Shown piece by piece: positions 17,060 through 24,960 of a stretch of 58,264 bases of DNA. Below the pieces are notes generated by a model, which saw nothing but the letters and a program-made list of their open reading frames with translations, was not told the origin of the DNA and searched no databases. Source of the DNA: Clostridia bacterium (GTDB lineage: Bacteria > Bacillota > Clostridia > Oscillospirales > Acutalibacteraceae). Position numbers and translations under genes: made by a program. The stretch covers positions 1 to 58,264 of the forward strand of contig JAFRUA010000074.1 of the NCBI GenBank assembly GCA_017434855.1, read 5' to 3'. The number at the start of each line of letters is the position of its first letter. Positions within the stretch are counted from its first letter, which is position 1.

Positions 17060-17878
17060 ATGAGCAAAAAAATCATCGCATTGGTTCTGGCCCTTTTGAT
17101 GGCGACGCTGTGCTTTGCGCTGGCGGGCTGCAAAAAAGACAAGAATGACGGCGACTCTGATCTTGCCTATATCAAGGGCAAGGGCAAGCTGATCGTCGGG
17201 ATCACCGACTTTGAGCCGATGGATTATCAGGAAAAAGACAGCACGGAATGGACCGGCTTTGACGCAGAGCTTGCGCGGGCCGTTGCCGAAAAGCTGGGCG
17301 TGTCTGTGGAATTCAAAGAGATTTCCTGGAAAATGAAAGAGACCGAGCTGTCGTCCAAAAACATTGACTGCATCTGGAACGGTCTGACCTGGGACGAAGA
17401 GCGTGCCGAAAATATGAGCCTGTCCGATTACTACATGCTGAACCGGCAGGTGCTTGTGGTTAAGGCAGACAATGCCGAAACGCTGAACACGCTGGATGCG
17501 CTCATGTCTGCCAAGCTGACTGCGGAAGAAGGCTCGGCCGGTGAAGAATTTATTAACGAGAATCTGAAGGACGCAACCTACAATGCCGCTGACGCGCAGA
17601 TTGACGCGCTGAAAGAGGTGCTTGCCGGTACCTCCGACGCCTGCATCATCGACTATACCATGGCGTACTACCTGATCAACAAGGAAGGCAGCGATTTCTC
17701 CGGCCTGACGATCCTTGAAGGCGTTGTCAACACGGAGGATGAATACTATTCGGTCGCATTCCGCAAGGGCAGCGACGCCACGGCGGAAGTGAACAGCATT
17801 CTTGCCGCGCTCAAAAAAGACGGCACGGTCAATACCATCGCGGCGAAATACAATCTTCAGGATGCCATTGTCAAATAA
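17060..17878 (+). CDS. Amino-acid ABC transporter substrate-binding lipoprotein
   Basis: This is a 272-residue extracellular solute-binding lipoprotein (SBP family 3, polar amino acid or cystine type). ATG 17060 has AAAAGGAG upstream. The signal peptide ends in the lipobox LAGC, so the mature protein starts at a lipidated Cys. Family motifs are GKLIVGITDFEPMDYQ, WTGFDAELARAVAEKLGV, NIDCIWNGLTWDEERA and KDGTVNTIAAKYN near the C-terminus. It is the first gene of a three-gene operon with permease and ATPase. The exact amino acid cannot be read from the sequence. Confidence 0.92.
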   Translation: MSKKIIALVLALLMATLCFALAGCKKDKNDGDSDLAYIKGKGKLIVGITDFEPMDYQEKDSTEWTGFDAELARAVAEKLGVSVEFKEISWKMKETELSSKNIDCIWNGLTWDEERAENMSLSDYYMLNRQVLVVKADNAETLNTLDALMSAKLTAEEGSAGEEFINENLKDATYNAADAQIDALKEVLAGTSDACIIDYTMAYYLINKEGSDFSGLTILEGVVNTEDEYYSVAFRKGSDATAEVNSILAALKKDGTVNTIAAKYNLQDAIVK

Positions 17879-17955
17879 TAACTGACTGAAAAAATATCAA
17901 ACGGATTTAGAGGCGGCTCGTCTGCCTCTAAATTCGCATATAAGGAGAAAGGATC

Positions 17956-18633
17956 ATGTATAGTTTCAGCGAAGTCAATCTGAAACTGCTGGACGGTTTC
18001 AAGGTCACGCTGGATTTGTTTGCGCTGACATTGATTTTCGGCCTGATTTTGGGGTTGATTATTTCGTTCGGTTCCATGTCGCGCTTTAAACCGCTGTCGT
18101 TTGTGACCAAGGTATTTATCTGGATCATCCGGGGCACGCCGCTGATGCTTCAGATTTTGGTCGTGTTTTATGCGCCCGGGCTGGTGTTCGGTAAGCCGAA
18201 CCTGTTTTCCAATGCGCCGATTATGCTGCGGGACGAACGGTTTATGGCGGCGTTGTTTACCTTTGTGATCAATTATTCCTGCTATTTCTCCGAGATTTTT
18301 CGCGGCGGTATCCAGAGCATCCCGGTCGGTCAGCATGAGGCCGGTCAGGTGCTGGGTCTGTCAAAAACACAAACCTTCTTTCGCGTGATCCTTTTGCAGG
18401 TTGTCAAGCGCATTGTTCCGCCGATGAGCAACGAGATCATCACGCTGATCAAAGACACTTCGTTGGTGCGTGTCATCATGGTGGTGGAAATCATCAAGGT
18501 GGCGGAAAAATTCACCGCCAAGGGAATGATCTGGCCGCTGTTTTATACGGGGCTGTTCTATTTGGTCGCCTGCGGAATCATGACGCTTTTGTTCGGCCTG
18601 ATCGAAAAGAAACTGTCGTATTTCAAGGCGTAA
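17956..18633 (+). CDS. Amino-acid ABC transporter permease
   Basis: A 225-residue HisM/GlnP-type inner-membrane permease. It starts with FSEVNLKLLDGFKVTLDLFALTLIFGLILGL and carries the conserved FIWIIRGTPLMLQILVVFY segment. The EAA-type coupling loop is EAGQVLGLSKTQTFFRVILLQ, which contacts the ATPase. Several hydrophobic helices span the protein. It is preceded by AAGGAGAAAGG and lies between the binding protein and the ATPase, consistent with a homodimeric channel of a polar amino acid importer. Confidence 0.93.
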   Translation: MYSFSEVNLKLLDGFKVTLDLFALTLIFGLILGLIISFGSMSRFKPLSFVTKVFIWIIRGTPLMLQILVVFYAPGLVFGKPNLFSNAPIMLRDERFMAALFTFVINYSCYFSEIFRGGIQSIPVGQHEAGQVLGLSKTQTFFRVILLQVVKRIVPPMSNEIITLIKDTSLVRVIMVVEIIKVAEKFTAKGMIWPLFYTGLFYLVACGIMTLLFGLIEKKLSYFKA

Positions 18634-18645
18634 GGAGGGGGACCC

Positions 18646-19419
18646 ATGGCAATTCTTGAAGTGATTGATCTGCACAAGAGCTTCGGCAAAACCGAGGTGC
18701 TCAAGGGCATCTCCTTCTCCATGGAGCCAGGACAGGTGCTGTCCATCATCGGCTCCTCCGGCAGCGGCAAGACCACGCTGCTGCGCTGCATCAACTTTTT
18801 GGAAACGGCGGACCGCGGAAAAATCCTGCTGGACGGCGACGTGCTGTTTGACGCCGACGGCGAGAAACTGACTGCCGCCGAGCGCCGCGCCCTGCAGCCG
18901 AAGATCGGCCTGGTGTTTCAGCAGTTCAATCTGTTCCCGCAATACAACGTGCTTGACAACGTGACCCTGGCGGTGAAGCTGCGCGCAAAAAAAGAAAAGA
19001 ACGCCGCGTCCCGCAAGGCCATGAACGCCGAGATCGAAGAAAAAGCAATTGCGCTTTTGAACAAAATGGGGCTGGGCGACAAGCTGAAAAACTACCCCTG
19101 CGAGCTGTCCGGCGGGCAGCAGCAGCGTGTGTCCATCGCGCGGGCCATGGCGCTGGAGCCGAAGATTTTATTCTTTGACGAGCCGACCAGCGCGCTGGAC
19201 CCGGAGCTGACCGGCGAAATCCTGAAGGTCATCCGCGCCCTGGCGGCGGAGCACATGACCATGGTCATCGTCACGCATGAGATGAACTTTGCCAAGGAAG
19301 TGTCAGACCACATCGTGTTTATGGACAAGGGCGTCATTGCCGAGGCCGGCCCCGCGGCCGAGCTGTTTGACAATCCGCAGACCGAGCGCCTGCGCAGCTT
19401 CCTGTCCAATTACAACTGA
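18646..19419 (+). CDS. Amino-acid ABC transporter ATP-binding protein
   Basis: A 257-residue GlnQ-type ATPase that energises the preceding permease. Walker A GSSGSGKTT (about 36-44), Q-loop VFQQFNLFP, signature LSGGQQQR, Walker B ILFFDEPTSALDP, and the switch His in IVTHEM are all intact. An insertion of basic residues (RAKKEKNAASRKAMN, about 112-126) follows the Q-loop region and is longer than in typical GlnQ. It starts 12 bp after the permease stop with GGAGGGGG upstream. Confidence 0.95.
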   Translation: MAILEVIDLHKSFGKTEVLKGISFSMEPGQVLSIIGSSGSGKTTLLRCINFLETADRGKILLDGDVLFDADGEKLTAAERRALQPKIGLVFQQFNLFPQYNVLDNVTLAVKLRAKKEKNAASRKAMNAEIEEKAIALLNKMGLGDKLKNYPCELSGGQQQRVSIARAMALEPKILFFDEPTSALDPELTGEILKVIRALAAEHMTMVIVTHEMNFAKEVSDHIVFMDKGVIAEAGPAAELFDNPQTERLRSFLSNYN

Positions 19420-19434
19420 GCCGAATCAAATGCG

Positions 19435-19463
19435 AACCGCTTGCCGTGTGCAGGCGGTTTTTT
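19435..19463 (+). terminator. Terminator of the ABC transporter operon
   Basis: AACCGC (19435-19440) pairs with GCGGTT (19454-19459) and is followed by a T-run. Confidence 0.75.
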
Positions 19464-19484
19464 GTACGCAAAAAAAGCAGCCGT

Positions 19485-19771
19485 CCAAGGGGTGTACTCC
19501 GCAAGGAAGAGCCGCCCGCTCAGTGACTCTTTTCCGCGATAGCTGCTTTAAAAATCCGCGCAAGGCGTCAGCCTTGCGCGGATTTTGTGCATTGTTCTCA
19601 CGAAAAATAGTTCACTGATCGGGTGCAAAGCAGTTTTTGAAGAACAAAAATGTTTCATCAGGCAAAGCTGAAAGCCGCAGGAAACCTGCCGGTTTTCAAG
19701 GTTTGAGGCACAGCGTTTGGGCATTTTTGTCTTCAAAAACCGACGCTTCCTTGCGAAGCACACCCCAAAGG
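19485..19771. repeat. Intergenic element with nested inverted repeats
   Basis: No gene lies between the ABC operon and mgtC-like gene. Outer arms 19485-19509 and 19746-19771 are imperfect inverted repeats (both carry GGGGTGT and GCAAGGAAG or its complement). Inside lie arms 19633-19652 and 19722-19740, and a central 12-bp stem with one bulge (19670-19681 with 19685-19697). The element could be a MITE-like remnant or a structured RNA. Confidence 0.5.
19551..19586. terminator. Perfect 16-bp hairpin
   Basis: AAAATCCGCGCAAGGC (19551-19566) and its exact complement (19571-19586) enclose a 4-nt loop. A/T ends on both sides make it a plausible bidirectional terminator between the convergent ABC operon and MgtC-family gene. 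Confidence 0.65.
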
Positions 19772-19798
19772 CGACTGCGAAAGGATAGGACTGTCTGC

Positions 19799-20539
19799 TT
19801 ACGGATGGATGACCGAAACGCTGATGACCTCTTCCCGATTGCTGAAAAAGCTCAGGATCTCTTTGGTGCTCAGGCGATACGACGCGCGCAGCGAAATGTC
19901 ATAGGAGATTTTTCCGCCCTCTTTTTTTGAGATTTTGGTTTCGACCATGTGGATGGACCATTCCGCCAGTTGAGCGTCCAGTTCCTTTTGAAACGCCTCG
20001 TTTTGCAGGATGGTGAAAGAGATTTGATACAGCGGCATGGAGTCGGCGCCGATGCGGAAGCGGTGCAGCAGGTACTGAAACAGCGCGATGAGCACGGTGG
20101 TCAGGATGCCCAGCACATACATGCCGCCGCCCATGGCCAGGCCGATGCCGCTGGTGGCCCACAGGCCGGCCGCCGTGGTCAGGCCGCTGACAGAGCCACG
20201 GTTTTTGAAAATGACGCCCGCGCCGAGAAAGCTGATGCCGCTGACCACCTGGGCCGCCACACGGGCCGGGTCCGCGTTGCGTGAAATCAACACCTCGCCG
20301 AATGCGGTGCTGGGCACGTCCAGAAAGCCGTATTTTGAAATGATCATAAACAGCGCTGAGGCGCAGCACACGATCATGTGGGTGCGCAGACCCGCACCCT
20401 TGAACCGCCGGGTGCGCTCAAACCCGATGACAGCGCCGCAGGCCACAGCCAGCACGATGCGCAGTGAAAAATCCAGAATCTGAACCCAGGTAAATTTTCC
20501 GAACAGCTCGGAAGAGAGAAAATTCAGAAGGTCGGACAT
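19799..20539 (-). CDS. MgtC/SapB family membrane protein
   Basis: This 246-residue protein has four to five N-terminal membrane helices with the family signatures GAVIGFERTRRFKGAGLRTH, VVSGISFLGAGVIFKNRGSVSGLTTAAGLWATSGIGLA and a soluble C-terminal domain with an ACT-like pattern (residues about 160-246). Family members affect magnesium homeostasis and virulence in some species; here only the fold is inferred. ATG 20539 is chosen (GGAG nine bases upstream); the open frame extends much further but without a ribosome site. It is monocistronic. Confidence 0.9.
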   Translation of the reverse strand: MSDLLNFLSSELFGKFTWVQILDFSLRIVLAVACGAVIGFERTRRFKGAGLRTHMIVCCASALFMIISKYGFLDVPSTAFGEVLISRNADPARVAAQVVSGISFLGAGVIFKNRGSVSGLTTAAGLWATSGIGLAMGGGMYVLGILTTVLIALFQYLLHRFRIGADSMPLYQISFTILQNEAFQKELDAQLAEWSIHMVETKISKKEGGKISYDISLRASYRLSTKEILSFFSNREEVISVSVIHP

Positions 20540-20766
20540 ACCGGTCATCTCCAAAACAAAAAATCCGCATGCGCGGTCCCGATACTTTATTTTATAACAA
20601 AACGCCGAAAAGTTCAACCGTTTTGCAAAAATATTTCCTTGTTTTTTTGTACGCGGGCGACAGGCGCGGCGACCGGAAGAAACCCGCCGCCGATCAAGGC
20701 GCGCAGAGGGGGGGGAGCAGTTCGCAGGCGTCAATTATGGACTGACGAAAGGCTGCAAACTTTTGC

Positions 20767-20795
20767 TTGCAATTTTCGGAAAGATGTGGTATGAT
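20767..20795 (+). promoter_or_regulatory. Promoter A of the secreted mosaic protein
   Basis: TTGCAA (20767-20772), 17-bp spacer TTTTCGGAAAGATGTGG and TATGAT (20790-20795). The spacer is nearly the same as at 35126-35154 (TTTTCGGGAAAGTGTGG), upstream of the other large amidase-like protein, so spacer bases are conserved as well as the hexamers. Confidence 0.75.
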
Positions 20796-20800
20796 GAAGG

Positions 20801-20973
20801 TGCCAAATAAGAACGGACGGGTTTCGTCCGCCACAACAATTGAAAAAGCATGAGAGCGAATGTATATTCCGATGTAAAACCGGGACACTTTTTGTATAAA
20901 AGTGCGTCCCTGACTTCTCGGTTTTAAGCGGGTATACCTTAGCTTTGGATTGTTGTGGAGTTCTTGTTTGGCG
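20801..20973 (+). promoter_or_regulatory. Long structured 5' leader RNA (leader A)
   Basis: A closing stem joins 20801-20814 with 20960-20973. Within it are a perfect 6-bp hairpin (20814-20819 with 20825-20830), a perfect 10-bp stem (20831-20840 with 20949-20958), and an arm with AAAACCG (20876-20882) against CGGTTTT (20919-20925) capped by a GGGACAC/GTGCGTCCC hairpin. The layout is a branched junction about 170 nt long and is followed by an intrinsic terminator. I do not recognise a known riboswitch class in it. Confidence 0.6.
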
Positions 20974-20994
20974 ACATGCGGGACGTTACTTTTG

Positions 20995-21028
20995 ATGCGT
21001 CCTTCATGGGCGCATTTTTTATTTTTCC
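20995..21028 (+). terminator. Intrinsic terminator before the secreted-protein start (leader A)
   Basis: ATGCGTCC (20995-21002) pairs with GGGCGCAT (21008-21015) and is followed by TTTTTATTTTT, only about 25 bp before the ATG. GGACG at 20981-20985 could instead pair with CGTCC at 20998-21002, a possible antiterminator. Confidence 0.65.
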
Positions 21029-21052
21029 AAACAAGAAAGGAGACAAAAGACA

Positions 21053-22984
21053 ATGAAACACACAAAACGAATTCTATCCGTACTGTTGACCGTGGTGCTG
21101 CTCTTAGGCGTGGTGCCGGTGATGAATGTCGGCATGACAGCGAGCGCGGCGAACGGGGTCAAAACAAAACTGGACGTATTTATGCAAAGCTATCCATCCG
21201 GCAGCAGATGGACGGGCAGCTTTGACGGTGGCAGCCAGTGTTATGGCTTCGGGAAAATGGCAATTTACAACGTGTTCGGAAAAAACAGCAGCGGCGGCTA
21301 TAGAAGTTGGACATATGCCGGCGCCAGTACCAGCGGTATGACCTTGGTCGGCTCCGTCACTTCGTTTTCATCCTCCAGCGTGCAGAGCCTGTTGAGCAAT
21401 GCGCGGTGCGGTGATATCCTTCAGTTTAATACAACAAAACAGCACACCATGATTGTTTACGCAGTCAACAGCAGCAGCGTCACCATCTATGACTGCAACT
21501 GGGACAATAACTGCGGGATTTCTCTGCGCGACTGTTCGTTCGGCACATGGTCAAGCAGAAACAGTTCAAAGCTGAGTTTGCTGCGTGCGGATAATTACGA
21601 TGAGGTCAATGGGCAGAGCCTCTCTCCAGTCATCCATGACAATAAAAACGCAGTATCTGTTGGTGAAGAAATTACATTTTGGTATGCAGGACTAACACCG
21701 TGCAGTAAAGTCGAGTTTTGTTTTGAAAAGAATGGTAATGTTTATTACCGTGCTGATTCAACAGCTTCAACAACATTTACAACACATTTTGAAAATGAAG
21801 GTACATATTCCATATTCGCTCGGGGTTACTACAATGGTCAATGGTATGAATCTAACAGAATTACTGTAACAGTATTTAATCCGGAAATCCATGATGATAA
21901 AAACACCGTTTGTGTCGGAGAGAGCATTACGTTTACATATTCCGGGCTGAGGCAATGTGACAAAGTTGAATTCTGTATTGAGTCAAACGGAACATTATCA
22001 CAAACAACGGATTCAACGTCGTCGACAACATGGAAAACCTATTTTACGAATCCGGGAACCTTTCAAGTTTATGTTCGTGGCTATTATGATGGTAACTGGT
22101 GTTGCTCAAGAAAAATAACGGTGAATGTGGTAAATCACAGCTATACCGGCAAAGTCACTACCGCCGCGACCTGTACAACCGACGGCGTAAAAACTTTCAC
22201 CTGCAGATGTGGAAAAAGTTATACTGAAAAGATCAACAAGCTCGGCCACAGCTACGGTGCGTGGACCAAGCTCAACGATACCCAGCACCAGCGCGTGTGC
22301 TCCCGCAACAGCAGCCACGTTGAAAAAGCGAACCACACCTGGAACAGCGGCACAGTAACCAAAGCGGCAACGTGCAGCGCGACCGGCATTCGCACCTACA
22401 CCTGCTCGGTGTGCAGCGGAACGAAGACGGAAACAATTGCCATCAGCAGCAGCAACCACGTCAACACAACGAACGTCACCGCCACCGCATCCACCTGCAC
22501 CGTCAAGGGCTACACCGCCGGTGTGTATTGCAACGACTGTAAGAAATACATCAGCGGCCATCAGGAGCAACCCCTTGCGGCCCACACCCTGACAACCATC
22601 AATCAGCGCAATGCGACCTGTACCGCAGAAGGCTACACCGGCGATCAGTACTGTACCACCTGTAAGCAGACCATCAGCACCGGCACCTCGATTGGCAAGA
22701 CCGCCCACACGCTGACCGTCATCAACCAGCGTGACGCGACCTATGACGCGGAAGGTTACACCGGCGACCAGTATTGCACGACCTGCAAACAGACCATCAC
22801 CACCGGCACGGCCATCCCGAAGCTGGTGCGTCCCACCGACCCCACGCCGACCGATCCGCAGCCCAGCAACCCGCAGCCCAGCGGCGGATGCAAATGGTGC
22901 GGCCAGAACCACGGCGGTGCGTTCGGCTGGCTGGTGAAGCTGTTCCACAACCTGTTTGCGGCGATTTTCGGCGCACGGTATTAA
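21053..22984 (+). CDS. Secreted amidase-like mosaic protein with CxxC repeats and C-terminal tail
   Basis: A 643-residue Sec-secreted protein; ATG 21053 follows AAAGGAG. Order: signal peptide (cleavage near residue 33), an NlpC/P60- or CHAP-like domain (about 40-185) with candidate catalytic C63 (SQCYGF), H131 (KQHTMIVY) and D147/N149, two tandem Ig-like repeats (about 195-360, each starting IHDxKNxVxVGE), several CxxC-bearing repeats (about 365-590), a Pro/Thr linker, and the tail CKWCGQNHGG plus a helix ending FGARY. The Ig-like part (about 21600-22140) is visibly AT-richer than the rest. The last 200 residues are nearly identical to those of the protein at 35497. It could be a cell-wall hydrolase or an antibacterial or host-directed effector. 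Confidence 0.8.
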   Translation: MKHTKRILSVLLTVVLLLGVVPVMNVGMTASAANGVKTKLDVFMQSYPSGSRWTGSFDGGSQCYGFGKMAIYNVFGKNSSGGYRSWTYAGASTSGMTLVGSVTSFSSSSVQSLLSNARCGDILQFNTTKQHTMIVYAVNSSSVTIYDCNWDNNCGISLRDCSFGTWSSRNSSKLSLLRADNYDEVNGQSLSPVIHDNKNAVSVGEEITFWYAGLTPCSKVEFCFEKNGNVYYRADSTASTTFTTHFENEGTYSIFARGYYNGQWYESNRITVTVFNPEIHDDKNTVCVGESITFTYSGLRQCDKVEFCIESNGTLSQTTDSTSSTTWKTYFTNPGTFQVYVRGYYDGNWCCSRKITVNVVNHSYTGKVTTAATCTTDGVKTFTCRCGKSYTEKINKLGHSYGAWTKLNDTQHQRVCSRNSSHVEKANHTWNSGTVTKAATCSATGIRTYTCSVCSGTKTETIAISSSNHVNTTNVTATASTCTVKGYTAGVYCNDCKKYISGHQEQPLAAHTLTTINQRNATCTAEGYTGDQYCTTCKQTISTGTSIGKTAHTLTVINQRDATYDAEGYTGDQYCTTCKQTITTGTAIPKLVRPTDPTPTDPQPSNPQPSGGCKWCGQNHGGAFGWLVKLFHNLFAAIFGARY

Positions 22985-22987
22985 GAG

Positions 22988-23008
22988 CGGTTAGCCGTTA
23001 GCCGTTAG
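22988..23008. repeat. Heptanucleotide repeat (GTTAGCC units)
   Basis: Three near-perfect 7-bp units lie immediately after the stop codon of the secreted protein. Confidence 0.6.
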
Positions 23009-23018
23009 AAATTCAAAC

Positions 23019-23070
23019 GGGGCTGTTGCCTGTCCGCTTTCGCGCACTTGCAACAGCCCCATCCATTTTC
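23019..23070 (+). terminator. Terminator of the secreted mosaic protein gene
   Basis: GGGGCTGTTGC (23019-23029) pairs perfectly with GCAACAGCCCC (23050-23060), followed by a T-rich stretch. Confidence 0.75.
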
Positions 23071-23096
23071 AATTCTCCATTCTTAATTCTTCATTG

Positions 23097-24266
23097 TCAA
23101 TACGTGCCCTTCGTGTCCAGCACGGCGCCGCTTTCGCTTTTGAGCGGGCGGCCGGTCTCGATGCGCTTTTGCAGTTCGCTGAAATACAACTCGTCGTCGA
23201 TCGGCAGCGCCACCGCCTTGCCCAGCCACTGCGACAGCAGCATGGCGTCCATCATCTCCACGCCGTTGATTCCGTCAAAGCCGGAAACCTTCAGCGGCTC
23301 CAGGCCCAGGATCGCGTCGGCGAAGTTGTTGAGGATCTCTTCGTGCTGCCGCGCGGGCGCGTGCTCAAACAGCACGGTCTCGGTCATCTGCGGCGTGCCG
23401 AAGCCGCCCTTGTAGGTGCGGTTGAATTCGCGCTCGTCCACGGCGCTTTCATAGAAGGTCAGCTTTGCGCCGTTTTCACAGACCAGCTTGCCCTTGGTAC
23501 CGAGCACCTCAAACCGGTTGGTCCCCGGGAAGTCGGCGGTGGAGGTGACAAACACGCCCGTCGCCCCGTTCGGGAATTCCATGTACGCCGTGACGTCGTC
23601 TTCGGTCTCGATGTCGTGCCATTTGCCAAAGTGGCAGTGCGCCTGCATTTTGCACGGCAGCATGCCCACCACCCACGGCAGCAGGTCCAGCTGGTGCGGC
23701 GCCTGATTGAACAGCACGCCCCCGCCTTCGCCGCGCCAGGTCGCACGCCACGCGCCGGAATCATAATACGATTGCGAACGGTACCAGTCGGTGATGATCC
23801 AGTTGACGCGCTTGACGTCGCCCAGCTCGCCGGCGGCAATCATTTCGCGCATTTTGCGGTACGCCGCATTGGTGCGCTGATTGAACATGATGGCAAAGAC
23901 CAGCGCGGGGTGCTGCTTCGCGACGGCCAGCATATCCTTGACCTGTTTGGTATAGACGCCGGCGGGCTTGTCGCTCAGGGCGTGCAGGCCGTGGTTCAGC
24001 GCGTCCATCATGATCTGCGGGTGGAAATAGTGCGGCGTGGTGACGATGACGGCGTCCACCGTGCCGCTGTCAAGCAGGGCGGCGTGGGTGGTGAAGCGCG
24101 GGCAGTCAAGCTCCCACTTTTCACACTGCGCGGCCAGCTTTTGTTCGTTTGTGTCACAGACAGCGCCGATGACGGCGTGCGGAACCTTTTTTTCCTTGTG
24201 GATCAGGCGCACATACGCGCTGCCCTGGTTGCCGAAACCGATGATGCCGATGCGGACCGGGTTCAT
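23097..24266 (-). CDS. Gfo/Idh/MocA family oxidoreductase
   Basis: A 389-residue NAD(P)-dependent sugar or inositol-type dehydrogenase. ATG 24266 has AAAGGAGCG upstream. The Rossmann start IGIIGFGNQGSAYVRLIH carries GxGxxG, followed by the family's AVIVTTPHYFHPQIMMDALNHGLHALSDKPAGV, with the conserved Lys-Pro (DKPAG), and a C-terminal domain with QAPHQLDLLPWVVG. The substrate is not predictable. It stands alone between convergent and divergent neighbours; there is no sugar transporter beside it. Confidence 0.9.
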   Translation of the reverse strand: MNPVRIGIIGFGNQGSAYVRLIHKEKKVPHAVIGAVCDTNEQKLAAQCEKWELDCPRFTTHAALLDSGTVDAVIVTTPHYFHPQIMMDALNHGLHALSDKPAGVYTKQVKDMLAVAKQHPALVFAIMFNQRTNAAYRKMREMIAAGELGDVKRVNWIITDWYRSQSYYDSGAWRATWRGEGGGVLFNQAPHQLDLLPWVVGMLPCKMQAHCHFGKWHDIETEDDVTAYMEFPNGATGVFVTSTADFPGTNRFEVLGTKGKLVCENGAKLTFYESAVDEREFNRTYKGGFGTPQMTETVLFEHAPARQHEEILNNFADAILGLEPLKVSGFDGINGVEMMDAMLLSQWLGKAVALPIDDELYFSELQKRIETGRPLKSESGAVLDTKGTY

Positions 24267-24442
24267 AATGATCGCTCCTTTTTTTCTGTACTTTGATGTG
24301 GTACTGCCATTGTAGCACGCTTTGCAAAAAAAGGCAAGAGCGCAGCGCAAAAAGACGCCCGCCGCATGTTCACATTTTGGAACAACGCGGCGGGTTGGAA
24401 GGGGGGCAAAAGAATTGCATCAGGTCTGTTTGCGGCTTGTGT

Positions 24443-24730
24443 TCAGTCCTCGTCCGTTGCGCGGCTGTAGGCGACGGCGCTCAGGCCGGCAGCGATCAGA
24501 ACCACAAAGACGCGGGCGACCGTTTTCAAAATCTGCCAGTCCTCATCCGGAACATCCATGGCGCACAGCAGCATGTCGGTGAGCACTTCGTTGATCGGCA
24601 GCAGGGCGATCAGGGCGATCGCGCAGGTGACGATGGCCACAACCATCTCTTTGCTGAAATGAAACCGGGCGGCTTCGGTGTTCTTTTCAGTTTTATTCAG
24701 GCTGATGTATTGATTGTTCCGGATCGTCAT
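24443..24730 (-). CDS. Small two-helix membrane protein
   Basis: A 95-residue protein of unknown function with two hydrophobic segments (about 32-50 and 71-89) separated by a short acidic loop (MDVPDEDW), ending TDED. It resembles three small genes at 33911-34963 in length, helix spacing, acidic end and the bases around the start. ATG 24730 is preferred: AAAGGA is nine bases upstream, whereas the ATG at 24739 directly abuts the AAAGGA. Confidence 0.6.
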   Translation of the reverse strand: MTIRNNQYISLNKTEKNTEAARFHFSKEMVVAIVTCAIALIALLPINEVLTDMLLCAMDVPDEDWQILKTVARVFVVLIAAGLSAVAYSRATDED

Positions 24731-24876
24731 GCGGCTCATTCCTTTCGCTTGTTCTTTGTGCCGGATCAGCTTACATGCTTATTATAGCCGCCGGTCCGGC
24801 CGGATTGTAGGCGGCGTTTTACATGGAGATGTGAGAGCGGATGGAGGATCAAAGCGCTGTCATCCGGTACCTGACA

Positions 24877-24912
24877 ACCAAAAACGCCCTCCTCTTTTCA
24901 GAGGAAGACGTT
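24877..24912 (-). terminator. Terminator downstream of trxB
   Basis: On the minus strand AACG and TCCTCT pair with AGAGGA and CGTT around a short loop, followed by TTTTTGG. It lies just past the heptanucleotide array that follows trxB. Confidence 0.6.
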
Positions 24913-24929
24913 CGGTTATGATTCTGATT

Positions 24930-24960
24930 GCTAACCGCTAACCGCTAACAGCTAACAGCT
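24930..24960. repeat. Heptanucleotide array overlapping the trxB stop codon
   Basis: Four 7-bp units (GCTAACC, GCTAACC, GCTAACA, GCTAACA) plus GCT. The trxB stop codon TAG and its last codons (Ser-Cys-stop) are encoded inside the array, so changes in copy number would alter the C-terminus or the 3' flank. Confidence 0.7.

Noticed and set aside
20767-21028. Leader A as a known riboswitch (lysine, c-di-GMP, T-box, FMN, guanidine)
   Set aside because: None of the conserved core strings of these classes could be found in leaders A or B, such as the T-box GGTGG-ACCGCG or the GEMM tetraloop receptor.
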